The notes under the pieces: generated by a model
Database searches by the model: none
What the model saw: only the letters and a program-made list of their open reading frames with translations
What the model was told of the DNA's origin: nothing
Assembly (NCBI GenBank): GCA_963772225.1
Contig: CAVYWD010000002.1
Span: forward strand, 2,232,001 to 2,296,000
Direction of reading: 5' to 3'
DNA: 64,000 nucleotides
From: CAVYWD01 sp963772225
Lineage (GTDB): Bacteria; Myxococcota; Myxococcia; Myxococcales; UBA5297
Made by a program: the position numbers and the translations under genes
Shown: positions 1-8,447 of the stretch, one piece after another
How the letters are laid out: each line of letters opens with the position of its first letter
How positions within the stretch are numbered: position 1 is the first letter of the stretch

Positions 1-419
1 AGCGAGGCGGCGCGCTCCTTGGCGAACGCCGCACCCGCGGCGATGCGCTCGGGAACCAGGAAGGCCTTCATCAGATCCAGATGGTCCTGCCGCTGACGGA
101 CGATCATCGACGGAGCGACGATGGAGACCGTCTTCTCTCCGTAGATCCGCTCGGCGCGAGGGTCGTCGAGGATGGCCTCCGCCTCCGGGGCCGAGAGCGC
201 CTTCTCCCCGGGGCCCTCGGGGCGGGCGCCCAGCTCCTTCACCAGCGCGGCGCGCAGCGCGCTGCCCTTCCCGAGCTTCGCCGAGAGCCGCCAGGTCAAC
301 GGGTCCCGGGCGGCGAACGCGGGCAAGGGCGCTTCCTCGGCGCGGACCGGCGCAGGCGCCAACGCGCAAATCATGAAAATCTTGAAGATCGTGAAAAACA
401 GGCGACGGGGCCCGATCAT
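1..419 (-). CDS. Lytic murein transglycosylase B-like protein, N-terminal part (runs off left edge)
   Basis: Only the first 139 or so codons are present. The reading frame starts with ATG at 417-419 and stays open to position 1. It begins with a basic, hydrophobic signal peptide ending near PVRAEEAP, so the product is exported. The following region (ILDDPRAERIYGE, then PERIAAGAAFAKERAA) resembles the start of MltB/SLT_2-type transglycosylases, which cleave peptidoglycan glycan strands; in that family a stretch of the form 'RI..G..F' precedes the catalytic domain. The catalytic glutamate would lie beyond the window and cannot be seen. The gene is divergent from the SWIB gene. Export is clear; the family is a moderate-confidence call. 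Confidence 0.5.
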   Translation of the reverse strand, partial: MIGPRRLFFTIFKIFMICALAPAPVRAEEAPLPAFAARDPLTWRLSAKLGKGSALRAALVKELGARPEGPGEKALSAPEAEAILDDPRAERIYGEKTVSIVAPSMIVRQRQDHLDLMKAFLVPERIAAGAAFAKERAAS

Positions 420-622
420 CGGTGCGCTCTCCTCTGGGGCAAGGCGCTCGCCCAGCGGCGCCTACTGTAGCCTTCACTCTGGCGGACGGGCTTTTTTTGG
501 TGCGACGTCACTGGGAGGAGGTGTATGGTCCCCGTGAGTTTCGGCTCGGAAGGGGAGTGCACGAGCGCAAGTTCGGGCCGCTGGCAGCCAATCCGATACA
601 CCGAATCGAACGGGAGGCACTG

Positions 623-913
623 ATGGCGAAGACCGCGAAGAAGACCGTAACCAAGCGCAAGCCCAACGCCGCGTTCATGAAGGCAATGCAGCCGGACGAG
701 GCGCTGGCCAAGGTGGTCGGGGAGAAGGCTATCCCCCGCACCGAGGTCACCAAGAAAGTGTGGGCGTACATCAAGAAGCACGAGCTGCAGGACGCCAAGC
801 AGAAGCGCATCATCCACGCCGACGATGCATTGAAGGAGATCTTCGGCGGCAAGAAGCAGGTCGATATGTTCGAAATGACCAAGCTCGTCAACAAGCACCT
901 TTCGGAGGCGTAG
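623..913 (+). CDS. SWIB/MDM2-domain protein
   Basis: A 96-residue basic protein. A Lys-rich N-terminal tail (MAKTAKKTVTKRK) is followed by a single SWIB/MDM2 fold across residues 20-96, with the recognisable stretches WAYIKKHELQD and IFGGKKQVDMFEMTKLVNKH. SWIB domains are known from eukaryotic chromatin remodelling subunits; small stand-alone versions occur in chlamydiae and some Myxococcota, where they are thought to act on the nucleoid. The start is the ATG preceded by GGGAGG at 611-616. The frame is open further upstream, but that part is non-conserved and lacks a ribosome site. It is a single-gene unit transcribed away from the transglycosylase. Its function in bacteria is not established. 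Confidence 0.85.
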   Translation: MAKTAKKTVTKRKPNAAFMKAMQPDEALAKVVGEKAIPRTEVTKKVWAYIKKHELQDAKQKRIIHADDALKEIFGGKKQVDMFEMTKLVNKHLSEA

Positions 914-1242
914 AGAGCACGCGCCTCCGCCCGCTTCACAGCCTCGAGCAGCCTCGACGCCGCGCGCGCACCCGTCTCCCCCGGGGGCACGCGCGGTGTT
1001 TGTTTTTGAGCAAGCTCGCGAGGCTGCCGACCTCTGAAATGCTGGTTGCATTTCTAACCATCAACCATCGACGCGAGGCGCAGCCGCGCTAGAGGCCTTG
1101 AGGGCAGGGCGCGAACGTGATGCATTCGAGTCAGGTTATCCACCGAGCCGGGTTCCCACAGAACCATCAAGCATCGACTATCGACGCGGAAGCTGCGCTG
1201 TACCCTCTCCAACATGCTGGGTCGGTCTGAGGCGCAGCCTCG
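914..1242. other. Intergenic region between SWIB gene and pssA, with two copies of a dispersed repeat
   Basis: No coding region is supported in these 329 bases. The stretch separates two convergent genes. It holds two copies of a short dispersed element (1055-1092 and 1162-1246) made of ACCATCAACCATCGAC-type heptads followed by a GC-rich arm. A third copy lies near 38.2 kb. Confidence 0.6.
1055..1092. repeat. Dispersed intergenic repeat, copy A
   Basis: The sequence reads AACCATCAACCATCGACG followed by CGAGGCGCAGCCGCGCTAG. It matches the copy at 38149-38204 except for one base in the GC-rich arm and a shorter heptad run. It lies about 140 bases past the SWIB stop codon. Confidence 0.6.
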
Positions 1243-1246
1243 CTAG
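1162..1246. repeat. Dispersed intergenic repeat, copy B (split)
   Basis: A heptad run (AACCATCAAGCATCGACTAT, then CGACGCGG) at 1162-1190 is separated by about 38 bases from the arm GAGGCGCAGCCTCGCTAG at 1229-1246. The last bases of the arm supply the TAG stop of pssA on the minus strand. Read on that strand, the arm can form a short GAGGC-TGC-GCCTC hairpin directly after the stop codon. Confidence 0.6.
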
Positions 1247-2070
1247 ATGAATTCTTCGCTGTCTTCGTCTGCCTCCTCTTCTTCCTCGGCGACGACACCG
1301 GAGGCGGGCTGCACCGAAGCTGCTTTGAGCGCATGCGCCTCGGCGCGGCGCTTCTTGAAGAACAGAACCTCCTCCGCCAGCCCAAGAAAGAGATAGGCGG
1401 AGAAGTAGGCCACCAGCACGAAGGACGCCCGCATCTGCGTGGCGACGGCGACCCCCGCCAGCACCACCGCAAAGAAGACGGTCGCCGACTTCTTCGAGAT
1501 GCGAACGTCCTTGAAAGTGCGGTAGCGCACTGTCGAGACCATGAGGAAGCAGAGCGCTCCCACCAGCGCGGCCACCGCGGCGCTGTTGCTCTTGAGCGCC
1601 ACGAGCCCGGGGTGCGCGATGACCAGCGAGATGAGCACCCCCGCGGCCAGCGGGATGGGCAGCCCGGTGAAGAACTTGGAGGAACCCGGCACCTTGCGCT
1701 GGGCGATCACGTTGAAGCGCGCCAGGCGCAGCGTGCCGCAGGCCGCGAAGCAGAACGAGAGGAAGACGCCCGCGAAGCCCAGCGGGGCGAGCGCCCACTT
1801 GTAGACCAGCAGCGCAGGCGCAACCCCGAAGCTGATGGCGTCGGCCAGCGAGTCCAGCTCCACGCCGAAGTCGCTCTGGGTCTTGGTGAGCCGCGCGACC
1901 CGCCCGTCGAAGGCGTCGAAGAAGATGGCGAAGAAGATGGCCAGCGCCGCCGTGTAGAGCTGGGTCGAAGACGCCTCGCCGGCACACAGGGTGATGGCGT
2001 AGAAGCCGCAAAAAATGGATGAAACCGTGAAGAGGTTCGGGAGCACGAACATCAGCTTGCGCCAGTTCAT
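1243..2070 (-). CDS. pssA: CDP-diacylglycerol--serine O-phosphatidyltransferase
   Basis: A 275-residue integral membrane enzyme that transfers phosphatidate from CDP-diacylglycerol to L-serine, the first step of phosphatidylethanolamine synthesis. The CDP-alcohol phosphatidyltransferase signature DG-x2-AR-x8-G-x3-D-x3-D is complete: D55, G56, A59, R60, G69, D73 and D77. Several hydrophobic helices follow, with a conserved ARFN at the cytoplasmic face, and the protein ends in an unusual acidic tail (EEEEEADEDSEEFI). The frame is open 58 codons further upstream, but the ATG at 2068-2070 has GGGAG eight bases before it and gives the usual N-terminus with LPNLFTVSSIFCGFYAI. Type II (membrane) rather than type I enzyme. 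Confidence 0.93.
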   Translation of the reverse strand: MNWRKLMFVLPNLFTVSSIFCGFYAITLCAGEASSTQLYTAALAIFFAIFFDAFDGRVARLTKTQSDFGVELDSLADAISFGVAPALLVYKWALAPLGFAGVFLSFCFAACGTLRLARFNVIAQRKVPGSSKFFTGLPIPLAAGVLISLVIAHPGLVALKSNSAAVAALVGALCFLMVSTVRYRTFKDVRISKKSATVFFAVVLAGVAVATQMRASFVLVAYFSAYLFLGLAEEVLFFKKRRAEAHALKAASVQPASGVVAEEEEEADEDSEEFI

Positions 2071-2320
2071 CCGAGGGACTCCCAACGCCAGCGAGGTCGG
2101 CGGACTCGCGAGGGTAGCAAAGTCCGCGCCCTGCGCGAAGCCGCCCAGGTGGATCGCCCGGCGCCGGCTGGGCTTCGGCCCCCCGGCTGCGCTCGTCCGC
2201 TCTGGGAGGATGTCGACCGCTTGAGCGCCCGCCGCCCGCCTCACTATTCTGGCATCCCTGGCGAAGGCGAGCCGCAGTGGCCGGCCCGCGGCGACCGAGG
2301 TCAGTAAGGGTGAGAGACCG

Positions 2321-2890
2321 ATGGAGGATCTCGCAGCGTGGCTCCAGCGCGCGCAACAGGGGGACCAGCGCGCCTTCAGGGAGCTCTACCGATGTTTCCG
2401 GCCCGCCCTTCTGCGGCTCGCGTCGGCGTTCGCCGCGCTGGATCGGGATGAGGTCGAGGACGTGGTCCAGGAGAGCTTCGTGCGCGCCTTTCGCGCCCTT
2501 CCCGCACTGCGAGATGCCCACGCCTTCGAGCGGTGGCTCTTCTCCATTGCGCGGAACCGGGCGCTCTCCCTCCTGGAACGTAAGCAGAACGCCAACCGGG
2601 TTTACGAGGAGCTCGCCCACGAGCCCGTGCCGCGCGAGCAATCGCTGATGCCTCCGGCCCTCCAGGCCGAGCGAGACGAGGCGGTGGTTCGCGACTTCAT
2701 CGCGGCCATGCCCGTCGGCCCCGAGCGCGAAACCATCGAGCTCTTTTACGTGGAGGGCCAGCTCTCCGCTCGGGAGATCGCGGAGAAGCTGGGCGTGGGC
2801 AAGAGCACAGTGACGATGCGCCTGGAGCGGTTTCGAGCCAAGGTCAAGCGCGAGCTGCTCAAGCGGGTGCTGGCCACCCGCGTGGAGTAA
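2321..2890 (+). CDS. ECF-family RNA polymerase sigma factor (first operon)
   Basis: A 189-residue sigma-70 of the extracytoplasmic function type. Region 2 spans residues 20-95, with the conserved VEDVVQESFVRAFRALP and FERWLFSIARNRALSLLER segments. Region 4, residues 130-185, carries a helix-turn-helix (LSAREIAEKLGVGKSTVTMRLERFRAKVK). The linker between the regions is the short one typical of ECF factors. The gene sits six bases before the downstream zinc-type anti-sigma gene, so the pair should act as a membrane stress switch. A GTGAGAG ribosome site precedes the ATG. The genes after the anti-sigma factor (caspase lipoprotein and Cys-rich lipoprotein) are the likely operon members and possible regulon. 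Confidence 0.9.
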   Translation: MEDLAAWLQRAQQGDQRAFRELYRCFRPALLRLASAFAALDRDEVEDVVQESFVRAFRALPALRDAHAFERWLFSIARNRALSLLERKQNANRVYEELAHEPVPREQSLMPPALQAERDEAVVRDFIAAMPVGPERETIELFYVEGQLSAREIAEKLGVGKSTVTMRLERFRAKVKRELLKRVLATRVE

Positions 2891-2896
2891 TCGGTC

Positions 2897-3646
2897 ATGA
2901 AGCACTTGGACGAGCTGTCCGTCGCCGCCATCCTCGAGGGGTCTTCCACGGTCTCACCGGAGCTGCGCGCCCACCTCCAAGAGCCGTGCGAGGAGTGCGA
3001 ACGCCTGCTCGAGCGGCTTCCCGCGCTGGATGCCGAGGTCGACGCGGCGCTCTTGCACCTCGCCCCGCGCCGCGAGCCGTCCCTCGACGAAGTGGGGTTC
3101 CAGCGCGTCTGGCGCGCGGCGAAGTCGCCTCGCGACAGCAAGGGCTGGGTCCTGGCCTTCGCGGCCGCGGCCGCGGTCCTCGCCGTCGGGGCCTTTGCGG
3201 CGCTGCGACCCTCGGCGGCCCCCGACCGCGGCATCAAAGGAAGCGCCCGCATCGCGGTCGAGCTCTCCGCGGCGGTGCAGGACGCCTCGGGCGTGGTGCG
3301 CCGCGTAGAGCCCGGCGAACGGCTGCCCGCCTCGGGCGTCCTCCTCCTTCGCTATCACGCGACCGAGGAGGGCCGGGCCATGCTCCTCGAGCACTTCAGC
3401 GCGGGGTCGCTGGAGCCCCTGGGCACGTTCGCGCTGGTCCCCGGCACGCACGACCTGCGCAGCGGACAGGACCTCGCGGGAGTCCCGCTCTCACCCGAGA
3501 CCCGCGACTTGACCCTCTACCTCGTGGCGGCCCCCTTCGCCGAGGCGCTTACCCTCGATGGGGCGCGCGCGGCTGTCGAATCTCCGGCGGCCTCGCGCAC
3601 ACTTTCGGTCACCGAGGTACACTTCGAACTCGAAACAACTCCCTGA
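2897..3646 (+). CDS. Membrane-anchored zinc-type anti-sigma factor
   Basis: A 249-residue protein with the layout of a ZAS-type anti-sigma factor. A cytoplasmic N-terminus carries H-x4-C-x2-C (HLQEPCEEC, residues 26-34). A single membrane helix lies around residues 88-108 (VLAFAAAAAVLAVGAFAAL), followed by a periplasmic domain of about 140 residues. It should hold the preceding sigma factor inactive until an envelope signal triggers release. The spacing H-x4-C differs by one residue from the classical H-x3-C. It starts six bases after the sigma factor stop. The periplasmic part, rich in beta-strand-like sequence, is not recognised and may be the sensory domain. Confidence 0.75.
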   Translation: MKHLDELSVAAILEGSSTVSPELRAHLQEPCEECERLLERLPALDAEVDAALLHLAPRREPSLDEVGFQRVWRAAKSPRDSKGWVLAFAAAAAVLAVGAFAALRPSAAPDRGIKGSARIAVELSAAVQDASGVVRRVEPGERLPASGVLLLRYHATEEGRAMLLEHFSAGSLEPLGTFALVPGTHDLRSGQDLAGVPLSPETRDLTLYLVAAPFAEALTLDGARAAVESPAASRTLSVTEVHFELETTP

Positions 3647-3647
3647 T

Positions 3648-5297
3648 GTGAGGGTTCCACTGAAGCGCGCAGCACCCCTTCTTCTTCTCGTCGCCGCCGC
3701 CTGCCAGAGCGCGGGCGGCGCCAAAGGGCCGCTCGTCGCGGTCAAGGTCGAGGAGCGCGCGCTCGAGGGCGTCTACGCCCCGCGCCGGTTCGCGCTGCTC
3801 ATCGGCATCTCGCGGTTCGACGACGACGCCTGGCGCCCGCTGCGCTACCCCGACCGCGACGTCGCGGATTTCGCGGCAGCTCTTCGCGACGCCCAGCGCG
3901 GGCACTACCAGAGCGTGGTCGAGCTCACCCGCCCCGACCAGACGCGGCGGGCGTCGGTGCTCGAGGCGCTTCGCGCCCTGAAGCAGGTCGCCACCCGGCC
4001 GGACGACATCGTGGTCGTCTACGTCTCGGCGCACGGAACGCTCGCCCGGGACGCACAGGGCGTGCTCCGGCGCTACCTGGTCACCTCCGACGCGGCCCTG
4101 CGAGACGTCGCCCAGACCGCGCTCTCCATGGACGCCCTCAAGCTGGCTTTCGAGGAGGTCCCGGCGCGGCGGCGCGCGCTCTTCCTGGCCACCTGCCACA
4201 GCGGAACCGGCAAGTCGCTCCTCCCGGCCGACGTGGCGCAGGAGCTCGCCGGTATCAAGTCCGGCTTCTACGCGCGGCCGCTGGAGGAAGCGAGCCGGGC
4301 GTCCATGGTCTTCTCGGCCTCGGACTGGGGCGAGACGGCCCGCGAGGACGACGGCTTGGGCCACGACGTCTACACCCATTTCCTGCTGGTCGGACTGAGC
4401 GGCGAGGCGGACCGCAACGGCGACGGCGCCGTCAGCGCGGTGGAGGCGCACGACTTCGCGCGCCGCCGGACCTATGCGTTCACCCGCGGGCGGCAGAGGC
4501 CTTCCGCGGAGATCGTCGAAGTCGGCGCCGACCCGGTCATCCTCTCCGGCCAGGTTCGCCGCGCAGGCAAGCCCGAGCTCTACAGCTACGAGCCGCGGCT
4601 CGACGGCTTCACGCTCAAGGTGGACGGCGACGAGCGGGCGGAGCTGCCGGGCGCCGCGGCGGTCGCGCCCGGCCGGCGCACGGTGGAGCTGACCAAAGGC
4701 GGCGAGACTTTGCTGCGGCGCGACATCGACCTTTCGGTCGGCGAGCGGGTGGACCTGACGGCCCTCGTGGAGGCGGCCGAGCCTCACCGCAGCGTGGCCC
4801 TGCTCGGAGGCATCTTCGGCTTCCTCGACGCGAAGAGCCGCGCGCAGCTCTTGCCCAACGAGGCGACCGCGGCCCTGGCCCTGCGCTTGGACGGCTTCTT
4901 TTCCCGGCGGCTCTCACTCGCGGTGGACCTCTCCGGCAGCGCCGGGCGAGACAGCGTCGCGCCGGTGCCCGGCCAGCCCGTGCCTCTGAGCTTCGCGAAC
5001 GTCTCGGTGGGCGTGAGCACGCCGTTCGCGCTGGTTCAGGGGCCGGTCACCGTGACCCTGGGGCCGCGCGTGGCCGCGCTCTACCTGGGCCGGTCCTTCG
5101 ATCTGGTGACGTATCGGAAGGACCAGAGCTACTTTACGGTGACGCCGGGCCTCGCCCTGGGCGCAAGCTACGCGATCACGCGCGAGCTGGAAGTCGCCGT
5201 CCAAGGACACCTGATGGGCACGTACGTCATGGTCGACGGCTCCGGGCAGTGGCTCGGGTTTGCTGGCGCTTGGGCAGGGTTGGGCTACCGGTTCTAG
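3648..5297 (+). CDS. Lipoprotein with caspase (C14) domain, EF-hand loop, PEGA-like segment and C-terminal beta-barrel
   Basis: The GTG start one base after the anti-sigma stop gives a 549-residue product with a lipoprotein signal (LLLLVAAAC, C19). A caspase-like domain follows at residues 45-250. Its catalytic histidine is H129 (YVSAHG) and its cysteine C183 (LATCHSG), both intact. Inside the end of the domain is a canonical EF-hand calcium loop, D255 to E266 (DRNGDGAVSAVE). Residues 318-372 resemble a PEGA carbohydrate-surface module. Residues 380-549 alternate polar and hydrophobic strands and end in LGYRF, as outer-membrane barrels do. The likely role is a calcium-responsive protease at the envelope, under control of the adjacent sigma/anti-sigma pair. 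The combination is unusual, and its substrate is unknown. Confidence 0.8.
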   Translation: MRVPLKRAAPLLLLVAAACQSAGGAKGPLVAVKVEERALEGVYAPRRFALLIGISRFDDDAWRPLRYPDRDVADFAAALRDAQRGHYQSVVELTRPDQTRRASVLEALRALKQVATRPDDIVVVYVSAHGTLARDAQGVLRRYLVTSDAALRDVAQTALSMDALKLAFEEVPARRRALFLATCHSGTGKSLLPADVAQELAGIKSGFYARPLEEASRASMVFSASDWGETAREDDGLGHDVYTHFLLVGLSGEADRNGDGAVSAVEAHDFARRRTYAFTRGRQRPSAEIVEVGADPVILSGQVRRAGKPELYSYEPRLDGFTLKVDGDERAELPGAAAVAPGRRTVELTKGGETLLRRDIDLSVGERVDLTALVEAAEPHRSVALLGGIFGFLDAKSRAQLLPNEATAALALRLDGFFSRRLSLAVDLSGSAGRDSVAPVPGQPVPLSFANVSVGVSTPFALVQGPVTVTLGPRVAALYLGRSFDLVTYRKDQSYFTVTPGLALGASYAITRELEVAVQGHLMGTYVMVDGSGQWLGFAGAWAGLGYRF

Positions 5298-5309
5298 CGC
5301 GGGTCTCGG

Positions 5310-6218
5310 ATGCAATCTCCTCTGACAGCTCGACCCAAGACCCGATGGCTCGCGCTCCTGGCGGTCGCCAGCTGCGGCGGCCTCGACAACGATCCGTTGA
5401 CCACAGGCGTCGTACGCGGCCAGCTCTCGGAGGTCGATTCGAGCGCCTTGGTCGCGCCGGTCGCGGCGCCCGCCGCGGAGCTCTTGACCCGGCGCGCCAC
5501 CCTCAGCGCGGACGGGAGCTTCGAGCTCTCGGCGCTCCCTGCGGGGAGCTACACCCTCTTCATCGTGGCCACGGCCGACAAGGTGCTGGAGGTCCAGGTT
5601 GCGGTGCGCGCCGGGAGCATCTCCGAGCTGGGCCTCCTCACGCCCGTGCCCGGCGCCTTCATCGATGCGCGCCTGTCGCAGCCCTCGCTCGCCGCGTCGG
5701 CCCTGGTCACGGTGCAGGGCACGCCCTACGTCGACCAGAAGTTCGCGCTCGCCAGCGCGCTGCTGACCATCGGCCCGCTTCCCCAGGGAAGCTTCGAATT
5801 CGTGGCGCAGGCGAGCGGGACCGAGCAGCGCTGGAATTCCCAGCTGGCGGAGGGCGAGCGCCAGACCGTGACCGTCTCCTTCGCGCCGACGACCGGGTGC
5901 GTCGCGGCGGGAAGAACGTGCCCCTCGGGCCTCGTTTGCGCCAATGACGGTTCCTGCGTCGCGTGCCTCCTGAGCACGGACTGCGCCGCCGGCCTGACCT
6001 GCGAGGACCAGACCTGCGTCGGCACTTTCACGGCGTGCGCGAGCTGCAGCAGCGACGACCAGTGCGGCACGGGCAACTGGTGCACGGCCCTCGACGATCA
6101 TCGCGCCATCTGCGTTGCGCCCTGCGGCTCGAGCGGAGGCTGCAACTCGGGCTTCACGTGTCGTGAAGGCTCGTGCCTCCCCGCCAGCGACGACGCGTGC
6201 GGGCACCACGACGACTGA
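5310..6218 (+). CDS. Cys-rich lipoprotein with carboxypeptidase-regulatory-like domain
   Basis: A 302-residue exported protein with lipobox VASC near residue 22. Residues 35-110 look like a carboxypeptidase regulatory-like beta-sandwich (SADGSFELSALPAGSYTLF). The C-terminal 110 residues hold about 18 cysteines in short modules such as CPSGLVCANDGSCVACL and CAAGLTCEDQTC, a common myxobacterial surface motif. It lies 12 bases after the caspase lipoprotein gene and is the fourth and last gene of the sigma factor operon. No enzymatic motif is visible. It probably sits on the cell surface and may partner the caspase lipoprotein. Confidence 0.7.
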   Translation: MQSPLTARPKTRWLALLAVASCGGLDNDPLTTGVVRGQLSEVDSSALVAPVAAPAAELLTRRATLSADGSFELSALPAGSYTLFIVATADKVLEVQVAVRAGSISELGLLTPVPGAFIDARLSQPSLAASALVTVQGTPYVDQKFALASALLTIGPLPQGSFEFVAQASGTEQRWNSQLAEGERQTVTVSFAPTTGCVAAGRTCPSGLVCANDGSCVACLLSTDCAAGLTCEDQTCVGTFTACASCSSDDQCGTGNWCTALDDHRAICVAPCGSSGGCNSGFTCREGSCLPASDDACGHHDD

Positions 6219-6268
6219 GGCCGCCGCTTTCGACCGGGATCGGACGGTCGCTCAATCGACGGAGCGCC

Positions 6269-7567
6269 TCACCCTTCCCGGCCGCGCTGCGACTCCCTCA
6301 CCGACCGCGCGACGATCTCCCGGGACTTCTGCGCCTGCTCGGGCAAGCAATAGATCCGCGAGAGCCGCACGGCGCCGGCGTAGCGCTGGTACAGCGGCGT
6401 GTAGCTCTCGATGGGGGTCACGGTGTCGGCGTGGGGGTCGTGGACGTAGAGCGGCGACCCCGCCTGCCCCGACCCGAAATAGCGCGACAGGACCGACAGC
6501 GATTCGCAGGTGAAGTGCTCCACCCCCGCCTCCTCGAGCGCGCGGGAGAGCCCCGGAATATCGTAGTCGCGGTCCATCTCGGTGGCCTGGGCGACGAGCT
6601 TGTAGCCCCGACGCGCCGCGATGCGCTGCGCCCAGCGGTTCTTCGAGTGGCGGAGCGCGAAGGTGAGCGCCACGTCGTCGCACTCCAGGAAGCGCTCGGG
6701 GTCCGCGGGGATCTCGAAGCCGCCCGGGTCCTCCGCCAGACACCGCCGCAGCATCTCGTCGAAGTTCACCGCCGTGTGGTGGTAGTAGACCGACAGAAAC
6801 ATGTGAAAGCGGCTGAGCAGGAAATCTTCGAAGCCGAAGATGGCCGCGCGGCCCAGCCCCAGGTAAACCTTCCCGCCGCGCTCGATGGGCAAGAGGTTCT
6901 GCACCAGCCAGTCGAGGTCGTATCGGCCGTAATTGACGCCGGTGTAGAACGAATCGCGCAACAGGTAATCCATGCGATCGGCGTCGAGCTCGCCCGAGAC
7001 GAGCTGGCGCAGAAGCGGGCTGAAGTCGCGCCTCGAGGCGACGAAGGGCGAGCCCCCGGGCGGCTCGGCTCCGAGCACCAGGCCGGCGATGGCCTCCGGC
7101 GCGAGGCCCAGCGGCGCGAGGGCCGGCCTGAGCAGCTCCGCCAGGCTCGAGTCGAGGAGCAGCTTGGCGGTGAAATCCTCGTGCGAAGCCTGCGCGCCCG
7201 GAGCGCCCGGCAGCCAGGCAGGCAGCCCCAGAGCCGCCCTCGGCGGGGCGATGCGCTCCGAGGCGTGAGAGCGGGGCATGTGCCCCAGGTCGTGGCACAG
7301 CCCCGCGACGCGCACCGCGGCCCGCAGCCGAGCGCGCTCGGCCTCCGGCAGCTGCACCTGCGCGAACACCGCGTCGAACAGGCGGCCGGCCACGTGCATC
7401 ACGCCGATGGAGTGCCCCAGGCGGCTATGGGTCGCGCCCGGGAACGCCAGCTCGCCGAAGCCGAGCTGCTTGACATTGCGCAGCCGCTGAAAGAATCCCG
7501 AGTCGAGGATTTGCCGCTCGGCGTCGCCGAAAGGAATGGCGCCGTGGATGGGGTCGCGGATACGCAT
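6269..7567 (-). CDS. HD-superfamily phosphohydrolase (dGTPase/SAMHD1-like)
   Basis: A 432-residue HD-domain metal-dependent phosphohydrolase of the COG1078 type. The N-terminal IRDPIHGAI and the HD-domain set THSRLGHSIGVMH and LCHDLGHMPRSHASE provide the H...HD metal ligands. Further family signatures are SGELDADRMDYLLRDSFYTG and the tail motif with FCL/RIYCLPEQA. Members hydrolyse nucleotides such as dNTPs or bis-phosphorylated guanosine derivatives, but the substrate cannot be read from sequence. It is convergent with the Cys-rich lipoprotein gene, and 23 bases separate its ATG from the end of the upstream lipoprotein gene, so the two may be co-transcribed. Confidence 0.88.
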   Translation of the reverse strand: MRIRDPIHGAIPFGDAERQILDSGFFQRLRNVKQLGFGELAFPGATHSRLGHSIGVMHVAGRLFDAVFAQVQLPEAERARLRAAVRVAGLCHDLGHMPRSHASERIAPPRAALGLPAWLPGAPGAQASHEDFTAKLLLDSSLAELLRPALAPLGLAPEAIAGLVLGAEPPGGSPFVASRRDFSPLLRQLVSGELDADRMDYLLRDSFYTGVNYGRYDLDWLVQNLLPIERGGKVYLGLGRAAIFGFEDFLLSRFHMFLSVYYHHTAVNFDEMLRRCLAEDPGGFEIPADPERFLECDDVALTFALRHSKNRWAQRIAARRGYKLVAQATEMDRDYDIPGLSRALEEAGVEHFTCESLSVLSRYFGSGQAGSPLYVHDPHADTVTPIESYTPLYQRYAGAVRLSRIYCLPEQAQKSREIVARSVRESQRGREG

Positions 7568-7590
7568 CGCTCGGGGGCTCGCCTGAGAAC

Positions 7591-8295
7591 CTATTGTTTC
7601 TGTCCAACGCTGAGGGCCTGCTTCTGGAGCGCGACGAGCTCGGCCTCGTGCTTGAGAATGGCCTCGACCGCCTTGTCCCCGTATTTCTTGCGCGCCTCCG
7701 TGGCCTCGCGCGCGTTCTTCAAACCTTCGGTCGCCTGCTTGAGCTCCTTCTCGGCCTCCGCCCGCTGCTCCGGAGGGACCTGCGCCAGGGCCGCCTTCAT
7801 CTGGGTTTCCATGGCGGCGAACTGCGCCTCCCTGCCGTCTTCCTTCAGGACCATGCGCGGCATGATGACGTCGCTGACGGCGTCGGAGACCCCCTTCATC
7901 TCCTCGGCGCTCAACCCGGCCTTGGCGCGGGCGCTCTGCTCGAGCTCCTCGAAGGCCTTCTGATACTTCTCGCTGGCCTTGACCGCGTCGACGCCCTGGC
8001 GCAGGCCCTTCTCCTTGTCGAGCTTCGCCAATTCATCGCCGTATTGCTTGAAGGTCGCGTTTCGGGCGGGGACGCTCTCCTTCATGTAAACCAGGTACTT
8101 CTCGACGAGCCCCTCGGTGATCTCCAGCGGGCGCTCCTCCGCCGCGGGGGTCGGCTCCGAAACGGCGGGCGTGGGCTCTGCGGCGGCGACCTTCGGCGCG
8201 GGAGCCGGCGCAGCCGGCGTGCTGTGGCTCGACGAGCCTTTGGAGCAGTGGGCCAAAACGAACAGCGCGGCGAGCAGCGCGACCTGGCGTCTCAT
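7591..8295 (-). CDS. Helical lipoprotein of unknown function
   Basis: A 234-residue product with a clear lipoprotein signal (MRRQVALLAALFVLAHC, C17), then a Ser/Ala/Pro-rich spacer to about residue 55. The rest is charged and strongly helical, with heptad-like stretches such as EKELKQATEGLKNAREATEARKK cut into shorter segments. No catalytic motif is apparent. It is upstream of and in line with the HD phosphohydrolase. I do not recognise the family; it can only be described as a probable inner-face outer-membrane or periplasmic coiled lipoprotein. Confidence 0.7.
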   Translation of the reverse strand: MRRQVALLAALFVLAHCSKGSSSHSTPAAPAPAPKVAAAEPTPAVSEPTPAAEERPLEITEGLVEKYLVYMKESVPARNATFKQYGDELAKLDKEKGLRQGVDAVKASEKYQKAFEELEQSARAKAGLSAEEMKGVSDAVSDVIMPRMVLKEDGREAQFAAMETQMKAALAQVPPEQRAEAEKELKQATEGLKNAREATEARKKYGDKAVEAILKHEAELVALQKQALSVGQKQ

Positions 8296-8447
8296 TCGGT
8301 CATTCTCCTTGAAGGGGGAGGCCTGGGCCCAGCCTCAGGGTGTGGCGCCGCAGGCTATCGCAAGCCCGTCGCGCAGGGATAGCGGGGCGGCTCTCTTGGA
8401 ATGGGCAGCTCTCGCCGTCCGGCGTTTCACCTGACGGCGCCCCGCCG

